Positions 49,290 through 60,734 of a stretch of 64,000 nucleotides of DNA are shown here, piece by piece. Source of the stretch: Fibrobacteria bacterium. Lineage in GTDB: Bacteria > Fibrobacterota > Fibrobacteria > UBA5070. Within the stretch, counting starts at the first letter, position 1. Each line of letters starts with the position of its first letter. The translations under genes and the position numbers were made by a program. Location of the stretch: the NCBI GenBank assembly GCA_020633825.1, contig JACKCV010000007.1:1-64000 (forward strand), read 5' to 3'. The notes beneath the pieces were generated by a model. The model worked only from the letters and a program-made list of their open reading frames with translations. It did not search any database and was not told where the DNA came from.

Positions 49290-49452
49290 GTGGCTGAATC
49301 CTCCAAAATGGTCGTCGCCTATTTCCTACGGAATCCTCCGTCATTTCGCCACCTGATTCTCCGCAAGGTGTTGACGCGGGGGTCACCAATGGACTCTCCA
49401 GAATCAGATCGGCCCTGGGTTTTCCATGCCGAAGGAGCTCCCCCGAAACACG

Positions 49453-49481
49453 GCGACCCAGCTGGGGATCGGCTGGGTCGC
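49453..49481 (-). terminator. Stem-loop after the Do-like protease gene
   Basis: GCGACCCAGC (49453-49462) and GCTGGGTCGC (49472-49481) form a perfect 10-bp stem, 50 bp beyond the stop of the minus-strand protease gene. Only a short T-containing stretch follows. Confidence 0.5.
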
Positions 49482-49530
49482 GGGTTCCGGGGGGCTTGCG
49501 GGGAGGGGATGGTTTTCCGAAAGCCGGTTC

Positions 49531-51060
49531 CTACTTCGCTCCGGCTCCGCGCAGTCCCTCCAGCCAAACCCGGTCCTTGGTGGCCAGCTTGAAGGCCACA
49601 CTCGCCCCGGCGGGAAGCTTGTCCAGGGCCTTGGCCACCGACGCGGCGTTCTTGGCCGCCTGGGGCTTGCGGTCGATGCTCCACTGGAGGATGGCCGTTC
49701 CCGGCCGCAGTCCCTTCTCCTCCGCCGGGGATCCGGCTTCGATTCCGATGATCATCACGGCATCCTGGCCCTTCGAGAGACCCAGATCCTCGGCGGTCTT
49801 GCGATCCAGATCCTTCAGCCGCAATCCGAAAGCCTTGGAAACCGCCTCGTTCTTCGGGGAGGCGTCCGGTTTGTCTTCCTTTTGGGTTCCGGAGGCGACC
49901 TCGTCCCCAGGAAGGGTCCCCAGTTCGACCTGGACCGACTTCTCGACGCCGTCCCGCAGGAATTTCACTTCGACTTTTTCGCCGGGACGATGCGCGGCGA
50001 CGTGGTTGCGCAGGTCGGCCGCTCCGGTGATGATGCGGCCATCCAGCTCCAGGACGACATCCCCGGCGAGGAATCCGGCCTTTTCGGCGGGGCTGCCGGG
50101 AACGACTTGTTCCACCCGAGTCCCGTTTCTTCCCGGAATCCCCAGGGCCTCGGCGAGATCGGCATCGAGGTCGGCGATGGAAAGACCGAGCCATCCTCGG
50201 ACCACTTTGCCCTGGGCGATCAGGTCGGAGGCGATCCGGGTCGCGAGTTTGATGGGGATCGCGAAGGAGATGCCCTGGTACCCACCGGAACGGGTCCAGA
50301 TCGAGGAGTTGATGCCCACCACTTCGCCGCGAAGGTTCACCAACGGCCCTCCGGAATTGCCGGGATTCACCGCGGCGTCGGTTTGGATGTGGTCGGCATA
50401 TCCGTCGCCACCGGTCTGGTTGCGTCCTTTCGCGGAGACGATTCCGGCCGTGACGGTGTTGCGGAACAGGAAGGGGTTCCCGATGGCCAGGACCCACTCT
50501 CCGATCTGGATCTCGTCGGAGTTCCCGAAGGCCGCCACGGCGAGTTTCCTGGTGCCGGGATCGATCTTCAGCACCGCGACGTCGGTCTTCTCGTCGATCC
50601 CGATCACCTTGGCGGGGAACCGGGTGCGATCCGAGAGTTCCACCTGGATTTCATCCTGGTCCTTGGCGACGTGGGCGTTGGTCATCACGTATCCCTGGTC
50701 GTTGATGATGAAGCCCGAGCCGCCGCCCTCCTGCTTCTGCTTGGGGACCGACCGAGGATCCGGATCGTCGGGACCTTGGGGTCCGAACAGGAACGGAAAC
50801 ATGTTCATGGCCGGGGAGTTCACCATGCGGGTGGTGTAGATGCTCACCACCGCGGGTTGCACCGCCTTGGCCACCTCGACGAAAGCCTCCGAGAGGGCCT
50901 GCGCCGCGGCGGGAGGTTTTGCCAACGGTGTGCCTCCCCCGAGTTTCAAGGCTTCGGGAGCGGGTTTGGCTTCCAGGGAACAGCCGGGGGAGGAGACGAG
51001 GAGGATGCCGAACAAGGCCAACGGGGCGATGGAATTCTTGGACTTCGAACGCAGATGCAT
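49531..51060 (-). CDS. Do/DegQ-like serine protease (HtrA family) with a possible lipobox
   Basis: A 509-aa envelope protease. The signal sequence ends in SSPGC (Cys27), an imperfect lipobox suggesting a membrane-tethered rather than soluble enzyme. The trypsin-like domain has His (VMTNAHVAKD), Asp (KTDVAVLKI) and Ser (NPGNSGGPLV). Two PDZ domains follow (about 290-385, GWLGLSIADLDADLAEALG, and 415-500, AFGLRLKDLDRKTAEDLGL). HtrA proteins degrade or refold misfolded envelope proteins. GGAGG lies 8 nt before the ATG at 51060; the upstream in-frame start at 51120 is less likely. It diverges from the methylmalonyl-CoA operon. Confidence 0.92.
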   Translation of the reverse strand: MHLRSKSKNSIAPLALFGILLVSSPGCSLEAKPAPEALKLGGGTPLAKPPAAAQALSEAFVEVAKAVQPAVVSIYTTRMVNSPAMNMFPFLFGPQGPDDPDPRSVPKQKQEGGGSGFIINDQGYVMTNAHVAKDQDEIQVELSDRTRFPAKVIGIDEKTDVAVLKIDPGTRKLAVAAFGNSDEIQIGEWVLAIGNPFLFRNTVTAGIVSAKGRNQTGGDGYADHIQTDAAVNPGNSGGPLVNLRGEVVGINSSIWTRSGGYQGISFAIPIKLATRIASDLIAQGKVVRGWLGLSIADLDADLAEALGIPGRNGTRVEQVVPGSPAEKAGFLAGDVVLELDGRIITGAADLRNHVAAHRPGEKVEVKFLRDGVEKSVQVELGTLPGDEVASGTQKEDKPDASPKNEAVSKAFGLRLKDLDRKTAEDLGLSKGQDAVMIIGIEAGSPAEEKGLRPGTAILQWSIDRKPQAAKNAASVAKALDKLPAGASVAFKLATKDRVWLEGLRGAGAK

Positions 51061-51174
51061 GGGTGGGAACCTCCGTGATTCAGGGCCGTCCAGCAATCTA
51101 CAGGGTGGTCCACGATCCATCCAGGGAGTCCCTCGGTGCCGCCGACGAGGTTTGCGGGGGACTCTGGTTGGCCC

Positions 51175-51203
51175 TTGCTAAAAAGGACTCGGAAATCCAG
51201 ATT
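51175..51203 (+). promoter_or_regulatory. Promoter candidate of the methylmalonyl-CoA operon
   Basis: TTGCTA (51175-51180), a 17-bp AT-rich spacer and CAGATT (51198-51203) stand 66 bp before the mce ATG. The operon's first gene has a clear GGAGGAGG ribosome-binding region. Confidence 0.35.
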
Positions 51204-51268
51204 GATACGTTCCCACATGGCATCCGGGCGGACGCACCACCGGGGCTTTTTTGGAGGAGGCGGAGTAG

Positions 51269-51673
51269 ATGATCACCAAAATCGATCACCTGGGCATTGC
51301 CGTCAGGAGTTTGGACGAAGCCATCCCCCTGTGGGAAAAGCTTTTGGGAACCACCTGCGAGCGCATCGAGGAAGTTCCCTCGCAAAAGGTCCGGACGGCT
51401 TTCTTCGCCGTCGGCGAAGCGCATGTCGAGCTCCTCGAAGCCACCGCCGAGGACAGCCCCATCGCCCGCTACATCGAGAAGAACGGCGAAGGGGTCCAGC
51501 ACGTGGCCTTCGCCACCACCGATCTGGTCGAGGAACTGGCCAAGGCCAAGGCCGATGGCATCCGACTGATCGATGAAGTCCCGCGCCCCGGAGCCGGCGG
51601 GAAGGACATCGCCTTTTTGCACCCCAAGTCCACTCGGGGTGTCCTCACCGAATTCTGCGCGCCCAATCACTGA
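51269..51673 (+). CDS. mce: Methylmalonyl-CoA epimerase
   Basis: A 134-aa VOC-fold enzyme that interconverts (R)- and (S)-methylmalonyl-CoA. Family features: KIDHLGIAVRSLDEAIPLW (metal His), AHVELLEATAED (Glu), GVQHVAFATTDL (His) and FLHPKSTRGVLTEFC (Glu). Length is normal. It heads a six-gene plus-strand operon for the succinyl-CoA/propionyl-CoA route; the carboxyltransferase follows after 13 bp. Confidence 0.95.
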   Translation: MITKIDHLGIAVRSLDEAIPLWEKLLGTTCERIEEVPSQKVRTAFFAVGEAHVELLEATAEDSPIARYIEKNGEGVQHVAFATTDLVEELAKAKADGIRLIDEVPRPGAGGKDIAFLHPKSTRGVLTEFCAPNH

Positions 51674-51686
51674 GGAGAGAACGAAG

Positions 51687-53240
51687 ATGGCAATCGACAA
51701 GGCCTTGTTGAAAGATCTCGCGGAGCGCCGCGCACGCGTGGCCGCGGGCGGTGGTCTGGCCAAACTGGAGGAGCGTCGCTCCAAGGGAATCATGACTGCG
51801 CGGGATCGCGTGGAAGCCCTCTTCGAGCCCGATTCCTTCCAGGAGTTCGGAGCCCACGTCACCCACCACGCCCATGACTTCGGTCTTTCCGGGAAATATC
51901 TCCCCGCCGACGCCGTGGTCACGGGAGTCGGATACGTGGGAGGTCGTCCCGTGGCGGTGTTCAGCCAGGATTTCACCGTGGCCGGTGGATCCCTCGGCAA
52001 GATGCACGCCCAGAAGATCTGCAACCTGATGGAATACGCCATGCAATCGGGGATGCCCATCATCGGCGTCAACGACTCGGGCGGCGCGCGCATCCAGGAG
52101 GGGGTCGATTCCCTCTCCGGATACGGTCAGGTCTTCCATCACAACGTCCAGGCTTCGGGCTTGGTTCCCCAGATTTCCGTGATCGCCGGCCCCTGCGCCG
52201 GTGGTGCCGCCTACAGTCCTGCGCTGATGGACTTCCTGATCATGATCCGCGGTCAGGCCAACATGTTCATCACCGGACCCGACGTCATCCGCGCGGTCAC
52301 CGGACAGCAGTGCACCATGGATGAGGTCGGATCCGCCGACACCCACGGAGCCGTGTCCGGAAACATCCACTTCATCGCCGAGAACGACGAGCACGCCATC
52401 CAGATCGCGCAGGAGCTGCTGTCGTTCCTGCCCTCCAACAACCTCGACGACCCTCCCCACCGTCCCGGCTCGAAGATCTCCATGTCCGCCGACCCGGGGA
52501 TGGACGAGCTGGTCCCCGAAACCTCCAAGGATCCGCTCGATGTCCTGAAGGTGATCGAGCGCCTGGTGGACGACGGGCATCTCTTCGAGGTGCAACGCGA
52601 CTGGGCCAAGAACATCATCATCGGCTTCGCACGCATCGAGGGCATCGTGGTGGGCATCATCGCCAACCAGCCCATGGTGAAGGCCGGAACCCTCGACATC
52701 GACGCCTCCGACAAGTCCGCTCGGTTCGTGCGTTTCTGCAACGCCTTCAACATCCCCCTGGTCACCCTCGTCGACGTTCCCGGATTCCTTCCGGGTGTCC
52801 AGCAGGAGCGCGGTGGAATCATCCGCCACGGGGCGAAGATGCTGTTCGCCTACGCCGCCGCGACGGTTCCCAAGATCACCCTGATCCTGCGCAAGGCCTA
52901 TGGTGGTGCGTACCTGGCCATGTGCTCCAAGGACATGGGCGCCGATATGGTGTTCGCCTGGCCTTCGGCGGAGATCGCGGTGATGGGCGCCGAAGGGGCC
53001 GCCAACATCCTGTTCCGCAAGGAAATCAAGGAAGCCGCGGATCCCGTCGCTCGCGCCGCGGAAATGGTCGCCGAGTACCGCAGTCGGTTCGCGACGCCTT
53101 GGCAGGCCGCGGAGAACAACATGATCACCGACGTGATCGAGCCCTCCATGAGCCGTCCCACCATCGCCTTGGCGCTGCGGAACACCCTCTCCAAACGCGA
53201 GACCCGTCCTCCCAAGAAGCACGGCAACATTCCGCTCTGA
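51687..53240 (+). CDS. mmdA: Acyl-CoA carboxyltransferase (methylmalonyl-CoA decarboxylase alpha / propionyl-CoA carboxylase beta)
   Basis: A 517-aa biotin-dependent carboxyltransferase. Crotonase-like N and C halves are present: VNDSGGARIQEGVDSLSGYG and AGPCAGGAAYSPALMDF, then DVPGFLPGVQQERGGIIRHGAKMLFAY and AYGGAYLAMCSKDMGAD. It moves CO2 between (S)-methylmalonyl-CoA and biotin. A biotin carrier is encoded downstream but no biotin carboxylase and no Na+-pumping beta subunit lie nearby, so a transcarboxylase or decarboxylase role is as likely as propionyl-CoA carboxylase. GAGGAGAGA precedes the ATG. Confidence 0.92.
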   Translation: MAIDKALLKDLAERRARVAAGGGLAKLEERRSKGIMTARDRVEALFEPDSFQEFGAHVTHHAHDFGLSGKYLPADAVVTGVGYVGGRPVAVFSQDFTVAGGSLGKMHAQKICNLMEYAMQSGMPIIGVNDSGGARIQEGVDSLSGYGQVFHHNVQASGLVPQISVIAGPCAGGAAYSPALMDFLIMIRGQANMFITGPDVIRAVTGQQCTMDEVGSADTHGAVSGNIHFIAENDEHAIQIAQELLSFLPSNNLDDPPHRPGSKISMSADPGMDELVPETSKDPLDVLKVIERLVDDGHLFEVQRDWAKNIIIGFARIEGIVVGIIANQPMVKAGTLDIDASDKSARFVRFCNAFNIPLVTLVDVPGFLPGVQQERGGIIRHGAKMLFAYAAATVPKITLILRKAYGGAYLAMCSKDMGADMVFAWPSAEIAVMGAEGAANILFRKEIKEAADPVARAAEMVAEYRSRFATPWQAAENNMITDVIEPSMSRPTIALALRNTLSKRETRPPKKHGNIPL

Positions 53241-53248
53241 GGTAACGC

Positions 53249-53419
53249 ATGTCCAATGAAATTCCGCAGGATACGTTGCGCTGCCTGATCGCAGCGGCCG
53301 TCCATTCGGTGATCGACGAGCCATTCCGCATCGTCAGCATCGAACCGGAGACGCGTGTCAACACCCTCTGGACCATCCATGGCCGAATCCAGCAGTTCGA
53401 CGGCCACAGACTTCGCTGA
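53249..53419 (+). CDS. 56-aa operon protein between carboxyltransferase and biotin carrier (OadG-tail-like)
   Basis: A short frame, 8 bp after the carboxyltransferase stop and 11 bp before the biotin-carrier start. It contains LRCLIAAAVHSVI, then FRIVSIEPE and LWTIHGRIQQFDG. The pattern of an Ala-rich helix, an RIVSI strand and a W-x-x-x-GR motif resembles the soluble tail of OadG/MmdD-type small subunits, but the membrane helix is missing. It may help to assemble the carboxyltransferase with its biotin carrier. Position and codon use support real coding. Confidence 0.7.
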   Translation: MSNEIPQDTLRCLIAAAVHSVIDEPFRIVSIEPETRVNTLWTIHGRIQQFDGHRLR

Positions 53420-53430
53420 AAGGGAACCTT

Positions 53431-53811
53431 GTGAAGAAGCTTCGCATCACCGTTGAAGGAAAGACCTACGAGGTCGTCGTCGAATCCATCGATTCGAACA
53501 CCGCCCCCACCGCCTCCCGCGCGCCCGTCCGTGCCGCGGTGGCGGCCGCGGCGGTCGCGCCGGTCTCCGCTCCTCCCGCCAAGCCGGCCGGGGGCTCGGC
53601 CATGTCCATTCGCTCCCAGCTTGCCGGTCGCATCGTTTCCGTCGACATCGCCGTCGGAGCGGAGGTCGGCGCAGGCCAGCAGCTGCTGGTCCTGGAGGCC
53701 ATGAAGATGAACACCCCCGTGGTCGCTCCTCGCGCGGGAACCGTCACGGCGATCCACGTCACGGCGGGGGAGAACGTCGAAGAAGGGCACGCGCTCGTCG
53801 ACGTCCAGTAG
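53431..53811 (+). CDS. Biotin carboxyl carrier protein of the methylmalonyl-CoA complex
   Basis: A 126-aa carrier. An N-terminal strand region (LRITVEGKTYEVVVE) is joined by an Ala/Pro linker (about 25-55) to a biotinyl domain with LEAMKMNTPV; Lys92 is the biotinylation site. This is the MmdC/transcarboxylase 1.3S type. The start is GTG at 53431 with AGGGAAC upstream. It belongs to the carboxyltransferase two genes upstream. Confidence 0.92.
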   Translation: MKKLRITVEGKTYEVVVESIDSNTAPTASRAPVRAAVAAAAVAPVSAPPAKPAGGSAMSIRSQLAGRIVSVDIAVGAEVGAGQQLLVLEAMKMNTPVVAPRAGTVTAIHVTAGENVEEGHALVDVQ

Positions 53812-53838
53812 AAACCGAACAACCCGGAGGAGCATCCC

Positions 53839-55967
53839 ATGGCAGAGAGACTTCTTGGCGAATTCGCGTCGGTTCCCTTGGAGACCTGGAAAGCCCAGGT
53901 CGAGGCGGAACTGAAAGGCGTTCCTTTCGAAAAGAAATTGGTCACCCCGACATGGGAGGGCATCGATCTTCAGCCTCTCTACACGGCAGAGGACGTCGTC
54001 GATCTCGAGCATCTCCGGGCTCGTCCGGGGTTCGATGGAATGGTTCGCGGAGCCTTTCCCGAGGGGAATGTGGCCGAGCCCTGGGAGGTTTCCCAGGAGC
54101 TTCCCTATCCCGGTCCGCGTGAATTCAACGTGGCCGCGCGCCACGATCTGTCGCGCGGTCTCACCGCGCTGAACATCAACCTCGACCAGGCGACCCGGGC
54201 CGGCCTCGATCCCGATTCCGCCCTCGAGGGCGATGTCGGTCGGGGAGGGGTCAGCATCGCGACCCTGAAGGATCTTTCGATCGCCGTCGAGGACATCGAC
54301 CTCGAAAAGACGTCCCTGTTCGTCCGTTCCGGTGCGTCGGGTCTGCCGTTTGCCGCGATGTTGGCGGCCTTGGTCGCCCAGCGGGGACTTCGATTGTCGT
54401 CCCTGCACGGGTGCATCGAGATGGATCCCCTGGGGGTTCTCGCCCACGAAGGAACCTTGCCGCAGAGCATGGAAGAGGCCTATCGCGAGATGGCCGCCCT
54501 CACGCGCTGGGCCGCCGATCACGCTCCCAACCTGCAGACCATCTGCGTCCACTCCCGTTCCTTCCACGAAGCCGGCGGCAATGCGGTCCAAGAACTGGCC
54601 TTCGCCTTGGCCATGGGGGTGCAGTACCTCCGGGAGATGCAGGCTCGCGGTCTTTCCGTGGACCTCGTCGCCCCGCGGATCCGGTTCGCCTTCTGTGTCG
54701 GATCGAACGTCTTCATGGAGATCTCCAAGTTCCGGGCCGCGCGGTTGTTGTGGAGCCGGATCGTCGAGGCCATGGGAGGTTCCGAGGACGTTCGGGGCAT
54801 GACCATCCATGCCCGCACCGCCCTTTGGAACAAGTCCAAGCTCGACCCGTACGTGAACATGTTGCGCACCACCACGGAGAGCTTCTCCGCGGTCCTGGGG
54901 GGCGTGCAGTCCCTCCAGGTGACTCCCTTCGACGAAGTGTTCGGTCTGCCCGACGAATTCTCGCGTCGCATCGCCCGCAACCAGCAGATCCTGCTGGCCA
55001 GCGAGTCGCAACTCACCCATGTGGTGGATCCGGCCGGTGGATCGTGGGCCGTGGAATGGATCACCGACCAGATCGCCCAGAAGGCGTGGAGTCTCTTCCA
55101 GGAGGTGGAAGCGAAGGGCGGGATGCTCGCCGCGCTTGGAGAAGAATTCGTCCAGAAGAGCATCGAGGCGGTGTGCCAAGCCCGCGAGAAGGCCCTGGCC
55201 GTGGGGAAGGACGTCCTCGTGGGGGTGAACCAGTACGCCAACATCGGCGAACGCAAGCCCGAAGGCCGGCAGCCCGACCTCGCCGCGATCTACAAGTCGC
55301 GCGTGGCTGCGGTGGCCGACTACCGCACCGCCTACGACGATGTCAAGCATGCCAAGGTGATGGCCAAATTGGGCGACATGCTCGAAGCGACCGACGCCAC
55401 GGTCCTGCAGGCCGCCATCGAGGCCGTCGAAGCGGGCGCGACCTTGGGGGAGATCACGCGCGTGATCCGTCGCCAGATCGACGAACCGCCTCGCATCCGT
55501 CCCCTGAACCTCCATCGGATCTCGGAGCCCTTCGAGACCCTGCGGGCCGCCTCCGACTCCCACCTGGCCAAGACCGGGCGTCGTCCGACGGCCTTCCTGG
55601 CCACCATGGGACCCCTCGCCCAGCACAAGGCGCGCGCCGACTTCGCCCGGGGGTTCCTGGAGGTCGGTGGATTCGATGTGCTCTACCCGCAGGGGTTCGA
55701 AACCGTCGAGTCCGCGGTGCGCAGCGCCCTCGATTCGGGATCCAAGATCGTCGTGGTCTGCAGCACCGACGCCACCTATCCGGAAATCGTCCCCTTCCTG
55801 GTGCCCGCCCTGAAGCAAGCCATCCCCGGGGTGGTCGTGGTCCTGGCGGGCAATCCCGTCGACCAGATCGAGGCCCACAAGGCCAGTGGTGTCGATGAAT
55901 TCCTCCACCTCCGCGCCAACAGGCTTTCCTTGTTGACCGGCCTCCAGAAGAAGATCGGAGTCCAGTG

Positions 55968-55968
<1 letters not shown>
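53839..55968 (+). CDS. mutA: Methylmalonyl-CoA mutase small (beta) subunit
   Basis: A 709-aa MutA, the structural partner of MutB in heterodimeric mutases. It keeps the barrel fold (LTALNINLDQATRAGLD, DEVFGLPDEFSRRIARNQQ) and a B12-binding-like C-terminal domain, but the cobalamin motif DxHxxG is absent (GPLAQHKARADF stands there), as expected for the non-catalytic subunit. CGGAGGAG precedes the ATG. Its stop overlaps the start of mutB. Confidence 0.95.
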
Positions 55969-58151
<2,183 letters not shown>

Positions 58152-58158
58152 TGGACCA

Positions 58159-58188
58159 GGGCTCCCTCCAAGCGAGGGAGCCCTTTTC
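58159..58188 (+). terminator. Rho-independent terminator of the methylmalonyl-CoA operon
   Basis: GGGCTCCCTC and GAGGGAGCCC form a perfect 10-bp stem with a 5-nt loop, followed by TTTT. It begins 8 bp after mutB. Confidence 0.9.
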
Positions 58189-58343
58189 ATTGGTGCCGAC
58201 CGGTCGAGAGGGACTCCCGGTGCAAAGGCATCCTCCGCGAGGGGGAAGGGACGGGCTTCGGTTTGCAGGACCCCAGGGGTACGAAAATCGATGCAGGAGT
58301 ATACCTTTGACCCCGATTCGACCACCGACCAATCGGGAGATCC

Positions 58344-60380
58344 ATGAACGAATCCGCCTCGGGTGGCACTCCGGCCTTCAAATCGGAAGACAAGCCCGCC
58401 CTCGCTCAACGCATGAAACGCCTGGTCCTTGGTGGCTCGCGCAATCCCTTCGACAAGACCATTTTCCATTCGATGGCGCTGCTGCCCTTCTTCGCCTGGG
58501 TGGGCCTGGGGGCCGACGGTCTGTCGTCGTCGAGCTACGGACCTCAGGAGGCCTGGCACATCCTGGGAGCCTATCCGGCCCTGGGGTTGTTCGTTGCCCT
58601 GGCTGCGACTCTGACCGTGTTCGTGCTCTCCGCCTCCTACGTCCAGATCATCGAGCTCTTCCCGGGCGGCGGTGGCGGATACCTGGTGGCCTCCAAGCTG
58701 CTCAATCCCACCCTGGGAATGGTTTCCGGTTGCGCCCTTCTGATCGACTACGTCCTCACCATCTCGATCTCGATCGCGGCAGGGGCCGATGCGATCTTCT
58801 CCTTCCTGCCGGCGACGCTGATGGGATGGAAATTCACCGCCATCATCGTCGGGATCCTGCTGTTGACCGTGCTCAACATGCGTGGAGTCCGGGAGTCCGT
58901 GAATTTCATGGTGCCCATCTTCCTGGTCTTCGTGATCACGCACGCCTTCGGGATCGTGTACGCCATCGGGTCGCACGTGATGGAAATCCCCATGGTGGCC
59001 CAACGCACCCAGTCGGAGCTTTCCTCCGCCGTGGGAACCCTGGGGGCGCTGGGCGCCTTCATCCTGGTGACCAAGGCCTTCTGCCTGGGTGCCGGTACCT
59101 TCACCGGGATCGAAGCCGTCTCGAACGGGCTGAACATCCTCCGCGAGCCGAGGGTCCAGAACGGCAAGCGCACCATGCGCTACATGTCGTGGTCCCTGGC
59201 GATCACCGTGGGCGGCCTGTTCCTGTCCTACCTCCTGCTGTCGGTGAGCCGACCCGAGACGGAGACGCGCACCCTCAACGCCATCCTGTTCCAGGCCATC
59301 TCCCAGGATTGGGGCAAAAGCGGCGAAATCTTCGTTTGGGTGACGTTGTTCTCCGAAGCGGCGATCCTCTTCATCGCCTCCCAGGCGGGGTTCATCGGCG
59401 GACCTCGCGTGTTGGCGAACATGGCCCTCGACCGGTGGCTGCCCAGCCGGTTCGCCATGCTCTCCGACCGATTGGTCACCCAGAACGGCGTGCTCATGAT
59501 GAGCGCCATCGCCATGGGAACGGTGTTCGCCACCGGGGGGAGCGTGGAGTCGCTGGTGGTCCTCTACGCCATCAATGTGTTCATCACCTTCGCCCTGTCC
59601 ATGGCGGGCCTGGTACGCCACTGGTGGACGACCCGGGAGCGCCACGAGGAGTGGAAGTCCAAGATCTGGATCCCTCTGGTGGGCTTTTTCCTGTCGATGT
59701 TCATCCTGAGCTTCGTGTTCATCAACAAGATCGACTCCTGGGGCTCGGTGGCCATCGGAGTGACGGCGGTCCTGGTGGTGTTCTCCTGGTGGGTCAAACG
59801 CCATTACATCCAGACCAAGATCCTGCTGCGCCGATTGGACAAGCTGGTGCGCGCGGCCGGGGTGAATCCCTCCGCGTCGGGACAGCCGGTCTCGGATCTT
59901 CCCGAAGTCCTTCCCGATCCCAAGGGCAAGACGGCGGTGATGCTCGTCAGCGGCTTCAACGGGCTGGGTCTGCACACCCTGTTCAACATCCAACGCCTGT
60001 TCACCGGGGTGTACAAGAACTTCATCTTCGTGCACGTCGGCGTGATCGATGCCGGAAATTTCAAGGGCGAGGAGGAGATGGAAGCCCTGAAGGTGCATGT
60101 GGAGGAAGAGGCGCGCAAATACGTGGAATTCATGCGCCGCCATGGCTCTTATGCCGAATCGTTCACCGCGATGGGGACCGACGTGGTCCAGATGACGGCG
60201 GAATTGGCTCCCAGCATCCTGAAGAAGTTCCCCCAGAGCATCTTCTTCGGCGGGCAGCTGGTGTTCCCCGAAGACACCATGGTGACGCGCTTCCTGCACA
60301 ACAACATCGTGTTCTCGCTGCAGCGGCGGTTCTACAACCAGGGCATCCCCTTCGTCATCCTCCCGGTCCGCGTGTACTGA
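58344..60380 (+). CDS. APC-superfamily transporter, KimA/YdaO-like
   Basis: A 678-aa inner-membrane transporter with about 12 helices and a soluble C-terminal part. The N-terminal block (ALLPFFAWVGLGADGLSSSSYGPQEAW) and ELFPGGGGGYLVASKLL follow the APC pattern and resemble the potassium importer KimA and related permeases. The last 130 residues (KTAVMLVSGFNGLGLHTLFNIQRLF ... PQSIFFGGQLVFPED) form a cytosolic USP-like domain. Potassium or amino-acid uptake is likely; no c-di-AMP riboswitch was recognised in the 155-bp leader region. GGGAGA precedes the ATG. Confidence 0.8.
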   Translation: MNESASGGTPAFKSEDKPALAQRMKRLVLGGSRNPFDKTIFHSMALLPFFAWVGLGADGLSSSSYGPQEAWHILGAYPALGLFVALAATLTVFVLSASYVQIIELFPGGGGGYLVASKLLNPTLGMVSGCALLIDYVLTISISIAAGADAIFSFLPATLMGWKFTAIIVGILLLTVLNMRGVRESVNFMVPIFLVFVITHAFGIVYAIGSHVMEIPMVAQRTQSELSSAVGTLGALGAFILVTKAFCLGAGTFTGIEAVSNGLNILREPRVQNGKRTMRYMSWSLAITVGGLFLSYLLLSVSRPETETRTLNAILFQAISQDWGKSGEIFVWVTLFSEAAILFIASQAGFIGGPRVLANMALDRWLPSRFAMLSDRLVTQNGVLMMSAIAMGTVFATGGSVESLVVLYAINVFITFALSMAGLVRHWWTTRERHEEWKSKIWIPLVGFFLSMFILSFVFINKIDSWGSVAIGVTAVLVVFSWWVKRHYIQTKILLRRLDKLVRAAGVNPSASGQPVSDLPEVLPDPKGKTAVMLVSGFNGLGLHTLFNIQRLFTGVYKNFIFVHVGVIDAGNFKGEEEMEALKVHVEEEARKYVEFMRRHGSYAESFTAMGTDVVQMTAELAPSILKKFPQSIFFGGQLVFPEDTMVTRFLHNNIVFSLQRRFYNQGIPFVILPVRVY

Positions 60381-60660
60381 CCGGGGTCTCGGGGCGCATC
60401 CTGGCTCCCCACCCCCCGGAAACGCCTCGGGATTCGACATGTGGGGGGCGTCGCGGCGTCTGTATCCCCGGGTCCAAGCCTCGCGATGCTTCCAGCCCGC
60501 TGGTTGCTGTCCCTCGCAGTTGCCAGCTCCGCTGGTTGAGGCGCTCGAAACCTGCGGAGGCAGATTGGAACCGGGGGCGTGGCATTTCACGTTGGTGGGC
60601 GGAAACGGGAACGGTCACACGGTGCTACGGGTCTTGTATGGATGCTGTTGGGGGAGAGGG
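60381..60660 (+). other. Gene-free junction between GC-rich backbone and AT-richer DNA
   Basis: This stretch has an imperfect CCGGGG...CCCCGG hairpin just after the transporter stop (60381-60419) that may act as a terminator without a T tract. Toward its right end it becomes less GC-rich. No gene or attachment-site-like repeat was found. Confidence 0.4.
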
Positions 60661-60689
60661 TTGAATAAAAGACTCAACTGGAGTTAAAT
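60661..60689 (+). promoter_or_regulatory. Sigma70-type promoter of the secreted hydrolase gene
   Basis: TTGAAT (60661-60666), a 17-bp spacer and TTAAAT (60684-60689). Transcription would begin near 60697, giving a short leader with GAGGGA (60725-60730) before the ATG at 60735. Confidence 0.55.
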
Positions 60690-60734
60690 TTCCCCCTTCG
60701 CCACAGAAACATCCTGCTCCGATTGAGGGAATCC

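Noticed and set aside
58189..58343. c-di-AMP riboswitch before the KimA-like gene
   Set aside because: Conserved ydaO-type segments were not found; only a possible TATACC element is visible.
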